This document shows positions 1 through 5,879 of a DNA stretch of 5,975 nt, piece by piece (the stretch's first letter is position 1; every line of letters begins with the position of its first letter). This stretch comes from Victivallales bacterium (lineage in GTDB: Bacteria > Verrucomicrobiota > Lentisphaeria > Oligosphaerales > Lenti-02), in contig JABGQJ010000097.1 in NCBI GenBank assembly GCA_018648945.1, positions 10,019-15,993 of the forward strand. The letters run 5' to 3'. Below the pieces are notes generated by a model. The model did no database searches and was not told where the DNA came from. It worked only from the letters and a program-made list of their open reading frames with translations. A program made the translations under genes and the position numbers.

Positions 1-1
1 T

Positions 2-367
2 ATCGACGCGGTCGGCAAGGACGGGACAAGCGTCAAGTTCCCTGGTCTGAAGGCATCGCTGGCGCTCGACCCGAAGACCGGGAAGGTCACCTTCACGTTG
101 GAGAACACGACGGCAGCCGCCTTGGCCGACGGCATCCTCACCCTCTCCCTGCCTCCCGCCTGCGAGCCCGGCGTGATGCGCTGGCACCGCCCGGAAGTCG
201 CCGCCGGTGCCACCTGGTCGGCAACCACCACCATCGCCAAGGCTCGCACCGGCGACTACTGGGAGAACGGTAAGCCCTACTTCGCCGCCCAGTTCGACTT
301 CATTGGTACGGACAAACGCGGTCGGCTCTTCGCCACCTGTTTCGGCCCCGCCCCGGCGGCGAAGTAG
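2..367 (+). CDS. C-terminal fragment of a beta-rich, possibly extracellular protein (5' end outside window)
   Basis: An open frame enters from the left edge and ends at a TAG at 365-367, giving 121 visible residues. The first in-frame ATG (98) lies inside what looks like continuous domain sequence, so the gene surely begins upstream. The segment alternates hydrophobic and Thr/Ser/Gly residues, as in a beta-sandwich: KVTFTLENTT at about residues 28-37, ILTLSLPP at 45-52, then AAGATWSATTTI at 67-78. This order (strand, small-residue turn, LP motif, 'A-G-A' turn, strand) resembles NEW3/Ig-like accessory domains on secreted carbohydrate-active enzymes, but that is pattern impression rather than an identified family. 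Two cysteines (54 and 113) are present. There is no membrane anchor or sorting signal at the C-terminus, which ends in PAPAAK. Function unknown. Confidence is good that it is coding and low on the fold. Confidence 0.72.
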   Translation: MDAVGKDGTSVKFPGLKASLALDPKTGKVTFTLENTTAAALADGILTLSLPPACEPGVMRWHRPEVAAGATWSATTTIAKARTGDYWENGKPYFAAQFDFIGTDKRGRLFATCFGPAPAAK

Positions 368-370
368 CCA

Positions 371-402
371 CCCGCCCAACTCCGTAAGGCAGGCTTGGCG
401 GG
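371..402 (+). terminator. Possible terminator hairpin after the first gene
   Basis: Beginning 3 nt after the stop codon, CCCGCCCAA (371-379) pairs with TTGGCGGG (395-402) to form an 8-bp GC-rich stem with one bulged base and a 15-nt loop. No U-run follows (CAGGAAAAG), so it is not a classical intrinsic terminator. It could serve as a 3'-end-protecting hairpin. An alternative stem, GCGGG (398-402) with CCCGC (413-417), would be mutually exclusive with it. Confidence 0.25.
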
Positions 403-412
403 CAGGAAAAGT

Positions 413-463
413 CCCGCTAGTCCCATGCAAAGCCCCAGACCAATGGGGGAGGCGCACCGGGTG
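413..463 (+). repeat. Dispersed repeat, copy A (inverted partner at 3408-3458)
   Basis: These 51 bases match the reverse complement of 3408-3458 without gaps at 42 of 51 positions, including the identical 13-mer GGGAGGCGCACCG. Similarity may fade out over another 20 or so bases toward position 394, where a shared CTTGG occurs on the plus strand. Read in one frame on the minus strand both copies give a similar peptide (RCAS-IGL--C-GL-GL). However, the nine mismatches fall mostly at codon position 2 (2, 5 and 2 at positions 1, 2 and 3), which argues against a conserved protein. It is probably a non-coding interspersed repeat. Confidence 0.6.
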
Positions 464-488
464 ACAGGAAGGCGCGGGTGCCTCCTGT
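464..488. repeat. Hairpin next to repeat copy A
   Basis: ACAGGAAGGC (464-473) pairs with GCCTCCTGT (480-488) to give nine base pairs with one bulged A and a six-base loop. It immediately abuts repeat copy A. No T-tract follows on the plus strand, so a terminator role is weak. It may be part of the repeat unit or a separate structured element. Confidence 0.35.
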
Positions 489-593
489 TCCGGCAGCAGG
501 GGTTGCAGCTCGGAGATGACGCAACTGCGCCTGGGAAGCAGAAGTGGAACTCAGAGGCCACCGTTCAGAGGTCACCGTATGGATCATTCATCT

Positions 594-607
594 ACCTAGC
601 TATAGGT
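594..607. promoter_or_regulatory. Short inverted repeat upstream of the hydrolase gene
   Basis: ACCTA-GCTA-TAGGT forms perfect 5-bp arms around four bases, 115 bp before the hydrolase start codon. It sits in a locally AT-richer stretch and could be an operator or overlap a -10 element (TATAGG). Arms this short occur by chance, so the call is tentative. Confidence 0.15.
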
Positions 608-708
608 TAAGCGGATTTCGTTGATCCCGATCCCAAGTAGGCGCTGGCTCGACGAGCCCGCGCCCTGGACCGGCCTCGACAAGGCAGCCCCGCCCCGGGC
701 AGCCGGTC

Positions 709-715
709 AAAGGAG
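709..715 (+). promoter_or_regulatory. Strong ribosome binding site for the hydrolase-like gene
   Basis: AAAGGAG is followed by six bases before the ATG at 722. It is the clearest Shine-Dalgarno sequence in the window and fixes the start of the downstream gene. The dehydrogenase and lipid kinase starts on the other strand have no comparable site. Confidence 0.8.
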
Positions 716-721
716 ACAGAG

Positions 722-3013
722 ATGAACGTCGATCTCGCCCCTTCCGCAGGCATAACCGCTGAGGAGTTCTCACGACACGTTGCGCAGCAGCTCCCACCGG
801 AGGAGTCGTATGCATACCACCGGCGCCTGTCGAACGACCCCGTGCATCTGCCTGGTCGTGACCCGGAGGCGTGTCCGTCGAGCTGCGAGATAGTGGTGCC
901 CGCAGAGGGTTGGAGCTTGATCATTCCGGCCGGAACTTGGCCCGTTCTTGAGCACGCTGCGCGGGATTTCCAGGACTACCTCGATACGTCCATGAACGTG
1001 AGCGTCGGGATCGATGCCCGGGACTCTCTCGCCGATTGGGAGACGCTGGATCACTGTATTGTCGTTGGGCCCCGGGAGCACCTCCCCGGGTGCGGGGCGT
1101 CGCTCCGCGGCCCCAAGGACTACGAGATCACGGCCCGTCCCGGACGGGTGGTGGTGTGTGGACTCGACGAGTGTGGGGCCATGCACGGACTCTACAACCT
1201 CGAAGCGCGGATGAATTTGCGGCAGGCTCCCTTCCTGCCCGCCCATCTCGCAACGGTCCGGCACAGCCTCTACGACACGCGCATGGTCCTCTCCTGGATG
1301 GGATGGATGGAGTGGCCTGACACCGTGCTCTCGCACTTGGCTCACGACGGCTTCGACGGAGTCTTTGCGTCGGTATACGCCAACCCGAACGGCGACCGCA
1401 CGACTGCGGAGACTTCGACCGACTTCTACGCCCGCCTGCTGCTCCGGGTCCGCCAGCAGGACCCGGCACAGGTCCGGGATCTGATCGACCGCGCGGCCCG
1501 GTACGGCATCAAGGTCTACGCCCCCATCGTCTACCAGTACCTGGACACCCCCGAAAGCGAGGAAGGCCTGCGCGAACTGGTGCGTGACATCGTTCGGCAG
1601 TTCCCGGACATCCGAGGGTACGTCCTGCTAACCGAGGGTTTCTGGTACGGGAAGTGGGGCGGTGGCCACGGGGGCAACGAGGAATACCTGCGCGATTGGG
1701 CGCGGAAGTGGAGTCGCGGGGTCGGCATCGTGGCCGAGGAGTGCCATCGGGTCAATCCCGAGATCGAGATCCTGCCGTGGGAGTACAACATCGACTTCCG
1801 GCCCCGGAACGCGGCCATGAAGCAGTATTTCATCGAGCAGCTCCCGGCGGACACGATCCCCCTACTCACCTGGGAAAACGGCAAGAGCTTCAAGATCGAC
1901 GGAATGGAAGGGTTCCTGCGGGACTATTCCCTGAACCAGGTCGGCCCTGCCGAAGTGACTGACGCACAGATCAAGGTCGCCCGCGAGAGAGGCATGAAGG
2001 TCTACTGCAAGGCGGATTCGTTCGCCTCGTGGCAGTTCGGCACGGTCCCCTATCTCCCCTTCCCGCATCAATGGTACAGACGGTACCAAGCACTGGAGCA
2101 GTACGGCGTGGATGGCACGCTCGAAAGCTGGAGCAGCGGCTACAAACCCAACTGGGTGGCACAACTGCGGGCGTGGACATGCTGGAGCGACGCGCCGCCG
2201 CTCGAAGACCTCCTCCGCGGGATCGCGTCCCGCATATTCGGGGCGAACTCGGAGGAGCATGCCCTCGAAGCCTGGGAGCACTTCAGTGAAGCCATCCGCC
2301 TGGTCCCCGACACGGGGCCGAGAATGGGTACGAACAGCGCGGTCGGCAATCCGCTCTTCTTCACCGAGCCGCCAGCGAGAACGGCTACGTTCCATTACTC
2401 CTGGAGCAACCATGAGCAGCGCATGGGCTACCTCGGCGGCGGCCTGGTTCCGTACTGGCCCTTCACGGTCTTCTATCTGGTGTTCTGCCCAGACTTCACG
2501 AACCGGACAAACCGGGCCGAAGCCTACGCCAGGACGGCGTCCGGAGTCCAGGCCGATGCGGACACCCCCGTGCTACCGGTCTTCCTCAAGTACCTTGGGC
2601 GAGCCATTGCGGAGATGGAGAAGGGCCTGGTGCTGTACCGGGCGATGGCGTTGCGGAGTCCGCCCACGAAGCGGTTGGAGGCAATGCGGGAAGTGGTCGT
2701 CGCCGAGCAACTGCAGCGCATGATGCAGAGCAACCGCGCAATCCTCTCGTTCGAGGATCTCCGGATGTGTCTCGTTGCTGAGGAAGACCCCGATCAGGCG
2801 GGGGGGTACCTCGACCGGATGGAGGAGATCCTCCGTGGAGAGATCGTCCGCACGGAGCAGTCGCTGGTTGCCGCCACGCGCGATTCCCGCCTCGGCTTCC
2901 AGTTCGAGCAGGACTACGTGTATACGCCATACTCTTTGCGGGAGAAACTGGCGCTGCTGCGAGAGACGGTCGAGCACCAGTTGCCCGAAGCCAGGCAAGC
3001 AGGGCCCCGTTAG
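722..3013 (+). CDS. Putative glycoside hydrolase with GH20/GH67-like N-domain and TIM-barrel core
   Basis: This 763-residue protein probably hydrolyses a glycosidic bond; the substrate is unknown. The start is fixed by AAAGGAG six bases upstream. There is no signal peptide or membrane segment, so it is probably cytoplasmic.

Residues ~55-178 look like the alpha/beta domain preceding the barrel in GH20, GH67 and GH84 enzymes: a conserved start (EIVVPAEG), a helix over AARDFQDYL, then DYEITARPGRVVVCG and GAMHGLYNL. Residues ~185-490 look like a (beta/alpha)8 barrel, with strands ending MVLSW, DGVFASVY, KVYAPIVY, YVLLTEG, EILPWEYN, PLLTWENG, KVYCKADS and DGTLESW. Acids at strand ends (E305, E354, E385, D432, E468) are catalytic candidates. 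Residues ~495-760 are mainly helical, including a DSRLGF motif at 721-726.

The family is not certain. Alternatives are a GH67/GH115-type glucuronidase relative, a GH20-like hexosaminidase relative, or an unclassified family. Confidence 0.75.
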   Translation: MNVDLAPSAGITAEEFSRHVAQQLPPEESYAYHRRLSNDPVHLPGRDPEACPSSCEIVVPAEGWSLIIPAGTWPVLEHAARDFQDYLDTSMNVSVGIDARDSLADWETLDHCIVVGPREHLPGCGASLRGPKDYEITARPGRVVVCGLDECGAMHGLYNLEARMNLRQAPFLPAHLATVRHSLYDTRMVLSWMGWMEWPDTVLSHLAHDGFDGVFASVYANPNGDRTTAETSTDFYARLLLRVRQQDPAQVRDLIDRAARYGIKVYAPIVYQYLDTPESEEGLRELVRDIVRQFPDIRGYVLLTEGFWYGKWGGGHGGNEEYLRDWARKWSRGVGIVAEECHRVNPEIEILPWEYNIDFRPRNAAMKQYFIEQLPADTIPLLTWENGKSFKIDGMEGFLRDYSLNQVGPAEVTDAQIKVARERGMKVYCKADSFASWQFGTVPYLPFPHQWYRRYQALEQYGVDGTLESWSSGYKPNWVAQLRAWTCWSDAPPLEDLLRGIASRIFGANSEEHALEAWEHFSEAIRLVPDTGPRMGTNSAVGNPLFFTEPPARTATFHYSWSNHEQRMGYLGGGLVPYWPFTVFYLVFCPDFTNRTNRAEAYARTASGVQADADTPVLPVFLKYLGRAIAEMEKGLVLYRAMALRSPPTKRLEAMREVVVAEQLQRMMQSNRAILSFEDLRMCLVAEEDPDQAGGYLDRMEEILRGEIVRTEQSLVAATRDSRLGFQFEQDYVYTPYSLREKLALLRETVEHQLPEARQAGPR

Positions 3014-3049
3014 ACACAACTGTGCCATTCTGATGAATCTGGCCCGCCT

Positions 3050-3075
3050 GACGCATCTGCCGCTGCTGATGCGTC
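3050..3075 (+). terminator. Likely terminator or 3'-end hairpin of the hydrolase gene
   Basis: GACGCATC (3050-3057) pairs perfectly with GATGCGTC (3068-3075) around a ten-base loop, starting 36 bp after the stop codon. The following bases are CCGTGTTTCC, with only a short T triplet, so termination strength is doubtful. Its position and perfect stem still make it the best candidate 3' end for the hydrolase transcript. Confidence 0.4.
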
Positions 3076-3198
3076 CCGTGTTTCCGGAGCGGCGATCCGG
3101 TGGGGGGGGCGTAGGGCCAGACGGCGGGACGTGTGAGACGAGTAGGACGGCCTTGATCGTCTGTAAACACGGCTCCACCGTAGTTCTCAAGGGGGGCA

Positions 3199-3360
3199 GT
3201 GGAGAAGCCAGATACGGGATTTCTGTCGCGCGTGCCGGAGGTAGTCGCCTCGCTCTTCGGCCGCGCCCGCGCCAAACACAAGCGCCTGGCCAAGGGAATT
3301 CCCCCCGATCCGGCAGGATCCCCGCTCTTCGGCTATCGCCAGCTCGACTCCGGCCGATAG
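3199..3360 (+). CDS. Possible small basic protein, GTG start (53 aa), unrecognised
   Basis: The frame begins at GTG 3199, preceded by AAGGGGGGCA, a purine-rich run that could act as a ribosome binding site, and ends at TAG 3358-3360. An in-frame TAG at 3181 closes the frame upstream. About three quarters of codons end in G or C. The peptide starts (M)EKPDTGFLSRVPEVVASLF, continues with a strongly basic stretch (residues ~21-32, GRARAKHKRLAK) and ends PLFGYRQLDSGR. It has an amphipathic helix-like N-terminal half, no cysteine and no membrane span. I recognise no family. It could equally be a remnant of a larger decayed gene or a chance frame in GC-rich DNA. The next small frame (ATG 3367 to TGA 3534, 55 codons) begins six bases later but lacks a ribosome binding site and runs through repeat copy B. 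Confidence 0.28.
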   Translation: MEKPDTGFLSRVPEVVASLFGRARAKHKRLAKGIPPDPAGSPLFGYRQLDSGR

Positions 3361-3407
3361 CTCTGCATGGATCGGACCAAGCCGCCACTGCCACCGGAAG
3401 ATCGCCG

Positions 3408-3458
3408 CACGCGGTGCGCCTCCCACATTGGACTGGTGCCTTGCAGGGGATTACTGGG
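3408..3458 (-). repeat. Dispersed repeat, copy B (inverted partner at 413-463)
   Basis: The reverse complement of this stretch matches 413-463 at 42 of 51 positions without gaps. It lies between convergent genes, and 21 bases past its right edge a perfect stem-loop begins (3480-3502). Copy A has a stem in a comparable relative position (371-402), so the repeat unit may comprise a conserved block plus a variable hairpin. A weaker partial match, 14 of 17 bases around CCACATTGG, occurs near 3578-3594 and may be chance. Confidence 0.6.
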
Positions 3459-3479
3459 CCTTGAGTGGGTTCCCAAGTC

Positions 3480-3505
3480 CCGGAGCATCCTTCTTGCTCC
3501 GGTTT
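3480..3505 (+). terminator. Perfect stem-loop with short T triplet
   Basis: CCGGAGCA (3480-3487) and TGCTCCGG (3495-3502) form a perfect 8-bp stem around a seven-base loop, followed by TTT then CCCC. On the plus strand it has the shape of a weak intrinsic terminator, possibly for the small frame at 3199-3360 or for read-through from the hydrolase gene. It may instead belong to the neighbouring repeat unit. Confidence 0.4.
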
Positions 3506-3512
3506 CCCCGGT

Positions 3513-3553
3513 CCGTGCTGGCGCGCTCGGATGACAACCGGAACGCAGCACGG
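3513..3553. repeat. Inverted repeat with 8-bp perfect arms
   Basis: CCGTGCTG (3513-3520) is the exact reverse complement of CAGCACGG (3546-3553), with 25 bases between. It directly follows the stem-loop at 3480-3502, making two consecutive foldable elements. No role can be assigned. Confidence 0.35.
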
Positions 3554-3665
3554 GAAGTTGACAGACAGCCTCAGATGCCTGCCACATTGGCCAGCCAACA
3601 TGCCGTGGTTCCCGCCAACGGCTGCTCCATACTGCCGTCATGCCATTCCCTGTTTCCCTAAAGGA

Positions 3666-3680
3666 CTGCGGCCCGCGCAG
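3666..3680 (-). terminator. Possible terminator after the lipid kinase gene
   Basis: CTGCG and CGCAG (3666-3670 and 3676-3680) form a five-base-pair GC stem with a five-base loop about 50 bp downstream of the kinase stop, read on the minus strand. It is followed there by TCCTTTAG. The stem is short and the T-tract poor, so this is only the best available candidate in the region. Confidence 0.2.
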
Positions 3681-3730
3681 CGAGGACAGGACGGCCCCAC
3701 GCCATCGCCTTTCACCTCTCATGCCATCGG

Positions 3731-4624
3731 TCAGACAAAGATCCTCAGGGCAGCGGGGATAACGTCCAGCGACACCGGCGTGCTGCCTTTCAGCTCGCCA
3801 TCGAGGTTGAGGCAGTCGGCACGGTCGGACTCCATGCTGAACGACTCCACCCGGTGGTGTTCCACGCAAGGCAACGAGACGTGGGATCCATCGAAGACCT
3901 TCCGGAACAACTGCAGCATCTGCAGGCGGGTCGCCCGGCGCACCAGGACCACATCCAGCTTGCCGTCGGTGGAGTCGGCCATCGGGGCCAGCCACATCCC
4001 CTTCCCGGTGTACTGGGTATTGCAGACCGCGACGAGCAGGAACGCGTCCTCCAGGACGCGGCCATCCAGAACCAGTCTTGCCCGTCGCCGTCTGGCCCGC
4101 AGGATGTGGGCGAGGGCCGCCATTGCGTACCGTGGCGGCCCCAGGACCCGCAGCCGTTCCGCCGTCCGGTTGATGTCAACCATCGCCCCCCACCCCGCGA
4201 TATTGACGCAATGGGCCAGGTCTTCGCCCATCTGCACGCGGACAGCATCCAACGGCTGCGTCTTGCCGGCGACAATGCGTCGGGCCGCTTCGATTGGATC
4301 CAGGCAGTCGAAATGCTGAGCCACGGAATCCCCGGTGCCTCCGGGGATGATCCCGATGGGCACGGCCATGGGGGCCTCCCGCGCCATCAGGCCGCCCACC
4401 ACCTCGTGGAGAGTCCCGTCTCCTCCGATCAGGCAGAAGCCGTCGCAACCGTCAAGATCGAGCGTTCTGGCCAGCTCCGCCGCATGTCCGGCATGCGTTG
4501 TCACCCGCACGCGCAGTTCGGCCCCAGCCGCAGCGAAGACGGGCTTCACCTCTTCGAGCACCGCCAGGCCTCGACGCGTGCCCGAGCGGGGATTCACCAC
4601 GACAGTGACGTGCTTTGCAGGCAT
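3731..4624 (-). CDS. Diacylglycerol kinase-family lipid kinase (YegS/DgkB/sphingosine kinase type)
   Basis: This family transfers phosphate from ATP to a lipid hydroxyl (diacylglycerol, sphingoid base or related) at the inner face of the membrane. From the chosen start the protein has 297 residues, the usual family length. The N-terminal kinase domain shows NPRSG (residues 11-15), the nucleotide-binding GGDGT loop (67-71) and GGTGD (95-99). The C-terminal beta-sandwich carries DGKLDVVLV and a DGE motif near the end (275-277), which includes the catalytic acid in studied relatives. No membrane span is visible, as expected for a peripheral enzyme.

The start at 4624 gives MPAKHVTVVVNPRSG, placing NPRSG where relatives have it. 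A longer frame from ATG 4669 adds 15 residues without a ribosome binding site. It lies downstream of the dehydrogenase on the same strand and may be co-transcribed. The lipid substrate cannot be told from the sequence. Confidence 0.9.
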   Translation of the reverse strand: MPAKHVTVVVNPRSGTRRGLAVLEEVKPVFAAAGAELRVRVTTHAGHAAELARTLDLDGCDGFCLIGGDGTLHEVVGGLMAREAPMAVPIGIIPGGTGDSVAQHFDCLDPIEAARRIVAGKTQPLDAVRVQMGEDLAHCVNIAGWGAMVDINRTAERLRVLGPPRYAMAALAHILRARRRRARLVLDGRVLEDAFLLVAVCNTQYTGKGMWLAPMADSTDGKLDVVLVRRATRLQMLQLFRKVFDGSHVSLPCVEHHRVESFSMESDRADCLNLDGELKGSTPVSLDVIPAALRIFV

Positions 4625-4743
4625 AGATCCGTCTTCGATGGACAGGGGAAATATCCGACCACCAACCATACTGCATTGGCGCGACGGCGACCAATGCCAT
4701 GGTCAGCTACGGGGGCATGTCAGTCCCGCGTTCCTCCCCATGC

Positions 4744-5697
4744 TCAAGGCACGAGGACGACCTTGACGCCTTCCTGGCGGCGCAGCATGTCGAACGCTTC
4801 GCGCCACTCGCTGAGAGGCATGGACTGCAGCATCGGCTTGATGTCGAGCCGCCCCTCCTGCATCCAACGGGCGATGTCATCCAAGTGAGCGATGTTGCCG
4901 CCCCACATGCCCAGCAGCGAGATGCTGTTGAAGCTCATCCGCCCGACGTTCACGTTCCACGGCCCACTGCCAAGGCCCGGTGAGACGATGGTGCCGCCCT
5001 TGGCGACCACGTTCGAAGCTCCCTCAACCGCCGCTGCCGCACCGGAGGCTTCGATCCAGACGCGTGGCGCCCACTCGGCGATCTCGGACAGCGCCTGGTC
5101 GCCGAAGACCAGCGTGCGCGCGGCACCCACTTGAGTCGCGATCGGGAGTCGTTCGGCCAGGTCGCGCTCCGTGCCCATCGCCCGGACCTCGGCGCCCTCG
5201 ATCGCGGCGATGGCCACCGCCCCCAGGCCGATCATCCCCGCGCCGGTAACCACCACGCGGTCGCCGGGCTTGACCTTGCCCATGTCGCGCACCGCTCGGG
5301 CCGGGGTCACGAGCGTCTCGAACTGGCTCGCCTCGGCCTGCGTGATGCCCGCCGGCGTCTTCCACATGCAGGTCGCCGGGGCGCGCATGTATTCCTCAAA
5401 GCCGCCGTTGGACTGGGTGCCGGGGTAGGGAGACCAGCCTCGCCGGAAGGCCACCGTGTCACCCTCGGCGAAGCCCGTGACCTTCCTGCCCATGGCAGCG
5501 ACCACGCCTGCGAACTCGTGGCCGAGGACCACCGGGGGATCGCAGGGATGCACCCAGTCCTCGATGTGCAGGTCGCTGCCGCAGACGCCGCAACACGAGA
5601 CCTTCAGGAGAAGGTCACCGTCCCCGATCTCGGGCATCGGGATGTCGCGGAATTCCAGGTGGCCTGGACCCTCGGCCATCTTCATGAGTGCTTTCAT
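4744..5697 (-). CDS. Zinc-dependent medium-chain alcohol/polyol dehydrogenase lacking the structural zinc site
   Basis: This enzyme would oxidise an alcohol, polyol or amino-alcohol with NAD(P)+ in the cytoplasm. The 317-residue protein has the GroES-like catalytic domain first, with GVCGSDLH (C39 is the probable zinc ligand) and GHE (H60, E61). E127 in FETLV is the likely further ligand, as in sorbitol dehydrogenase relatives. The Rossmann domain shows GAGMIG (152-157). At the end of the second strand, GTERD (175-179) replaces the usual acidic ribose-binding residue, so cofactor choice is open.

The four-cysteine structural-zinc loop is absent: the chain runs from DTVAFRRGW (80-88) straight to GGFEEYM, which explains the shorter length (usually about 340-350).

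The start at 5697 gives MKALMKMAEGPG, the normal family N-terminus. The in-frame ATG at 5823 would add 42 unrelated-looking residues. Substrate unknown; sorbitol, threonine or butanediol types are all possible. Confidence 0.88.
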   Translation of the reverse strand: MKALMKMAEGPGHLEFRDIPMPEIGDGDLLLKVSCCGVCGSDLHIEDWVHPCDPPVVLGHEFAGVVAAMGRKVTGFAEGDTVAFRRGWSPYPGTQSNGGFEEYMRAPATCMWKTPAGITQAEASQFETLVTPARAVRDMGKVKPGDRVVVTGAGMIGLGAVAIAAIEGAEVRAMGTERDLAERLPIATQVGAARTLVFGDQALSEIAEWAPRVWIEASGAAAAVEGASNVVAKGGTIVSPGLGSGPWNVNVGRMSFNSISLLGMWGGNIAHLDDIARWMQEGRLDIKPMLQSMPLSEWREAFDMLRRQEGVKVVLVP

Positions 5698-5786
5698 TGT
5701 GCTAGCCTGGGCTATTCGTGCGCTTCGTTGCGAGAATGTGTAGTGTGCTGTGGATGAGACCGTTGGGCCAGGTTGTCGGGCGCAGG

Positions 5787-5804
5787 CGTATCGGGATACG
5801 TCAA
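5787..5804 (-). promoter_or_regulatory. Palindrome overlapping a -35-like hexamer upstream of the dehydrogenase
   Basis: CGTATC-GG-GATACG (5787-5800) has perfect 6-bp arms around two bases. On the minus strand it overlaps TTGACG (5804-5799), which resembles a -35 box. No good -10 hexamer lies at the right distance (GCCCGA occurs there). The site is about 90 bp upstream of the dehydrogenase start and could be an operator, but this rests on pattern only. Confidence 0.2.
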
Positions 5805-5879
5805 GCTCGGCGTTCTGGCGCAACGGATTGAGACGCAGTGCAATGCGTGTTCGTAGTAGATTCGCATGGATAACCCAGG

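Larger units (their letters stand above)
368..721. other. Intergenic spacer, 354 bp, no convincing gene
   Basis: The spacer lies between the first gene's stop and the start of the hydrolase-like gene. It holds two imperfect hairpins (371-402 and 464-488), repeat copy A (413-463), a short inverted repeat (594-607) and the ribosome binding site of the next gene. The 71-codon plus-strand frame at 395-610 begins in a hairpin arm, runs through the repeat and hairpins, and has no ribosome binding site. I do not regard it as a gene. No good sigma-70 promoter was found. TATAGG at 601-606 could be a -10 element, but no matching -35 hexamer lies 16-18 bp upstream. Confidence 0.6.
3014..3730. other. Long spacer between convergent genes, 717 bp
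   Basis: The spacer lies between the hydrolase stop and the lipid kinase stop on the other strand. It contains a perfect 8-bp hairpin 36 bp after the hydrolase (3050-3075), G-rich runs (3102-3128), a possible GTG-started small gene (3199-3360), repeat copy B (3408-3458), two further perfect stem-loops (3480-3502 and 3513-3553) and a small hairpin near the kinase end (3666-3680). Longer minus-strand frames cross it (for example 2573-3601 and 3333-3995), but they run antisense into the flanking genes and look like high-GC shadow frames. No recognised protein or RNA family was found. Confidence 0.6.

Noticed and set aside
395..610. 71-codon plus-strand frame in the first spacer
   Set aside because: It has no ribosome binding site, and its sequence is made of repeat copy A and adjacent hairpins.
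3578..3594. Possible third copy of the repeat around CCACATTGG
   Set aside because: Only about 17 bases match (14 of 17), with no continuing similarity on either side; chance is a sufficient explanation.
2573..3601. 342-codon minus-strand frame crossing the end of the hydrolase gene and the spacer
   Set aside because: It is antisense to a well-supported gene, rich in Arg, Pro and Gly as expected of high-GC shadow frames, has no recognisable domain, and runs through repeat copy B and the hairpins.
3333..3995. 220-codon minus-strand frame overlapping the kinase 3' end and spacer
   Set aside because: It overlaps the kinase coding region in a different frame, and the spacer part is repeat and hairpin sequence.
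3854..4888. 344-codon plus-strand frame opposite the lipid kinase
   Set aside because: It is antisense to a gene with clear kinase motifs and shows no family pattern of its own.
5131..5757. 208-codon plus-strand frame opposite the dehydrogenase
   Set aside because: It is antisense to the dehydrogenase and His/Arg-rich, as expected of an antisense frame of GC-rich coding DNA.
5698..5823. 42-residue N-terminal extension of the dehydrogenase from ATG 5823
   Set aside because: Family alignment puts the start at 5697 (MKALMKMAEGPG). The extension has no targeting-signal character and covers the palindrome and promoter-like region.
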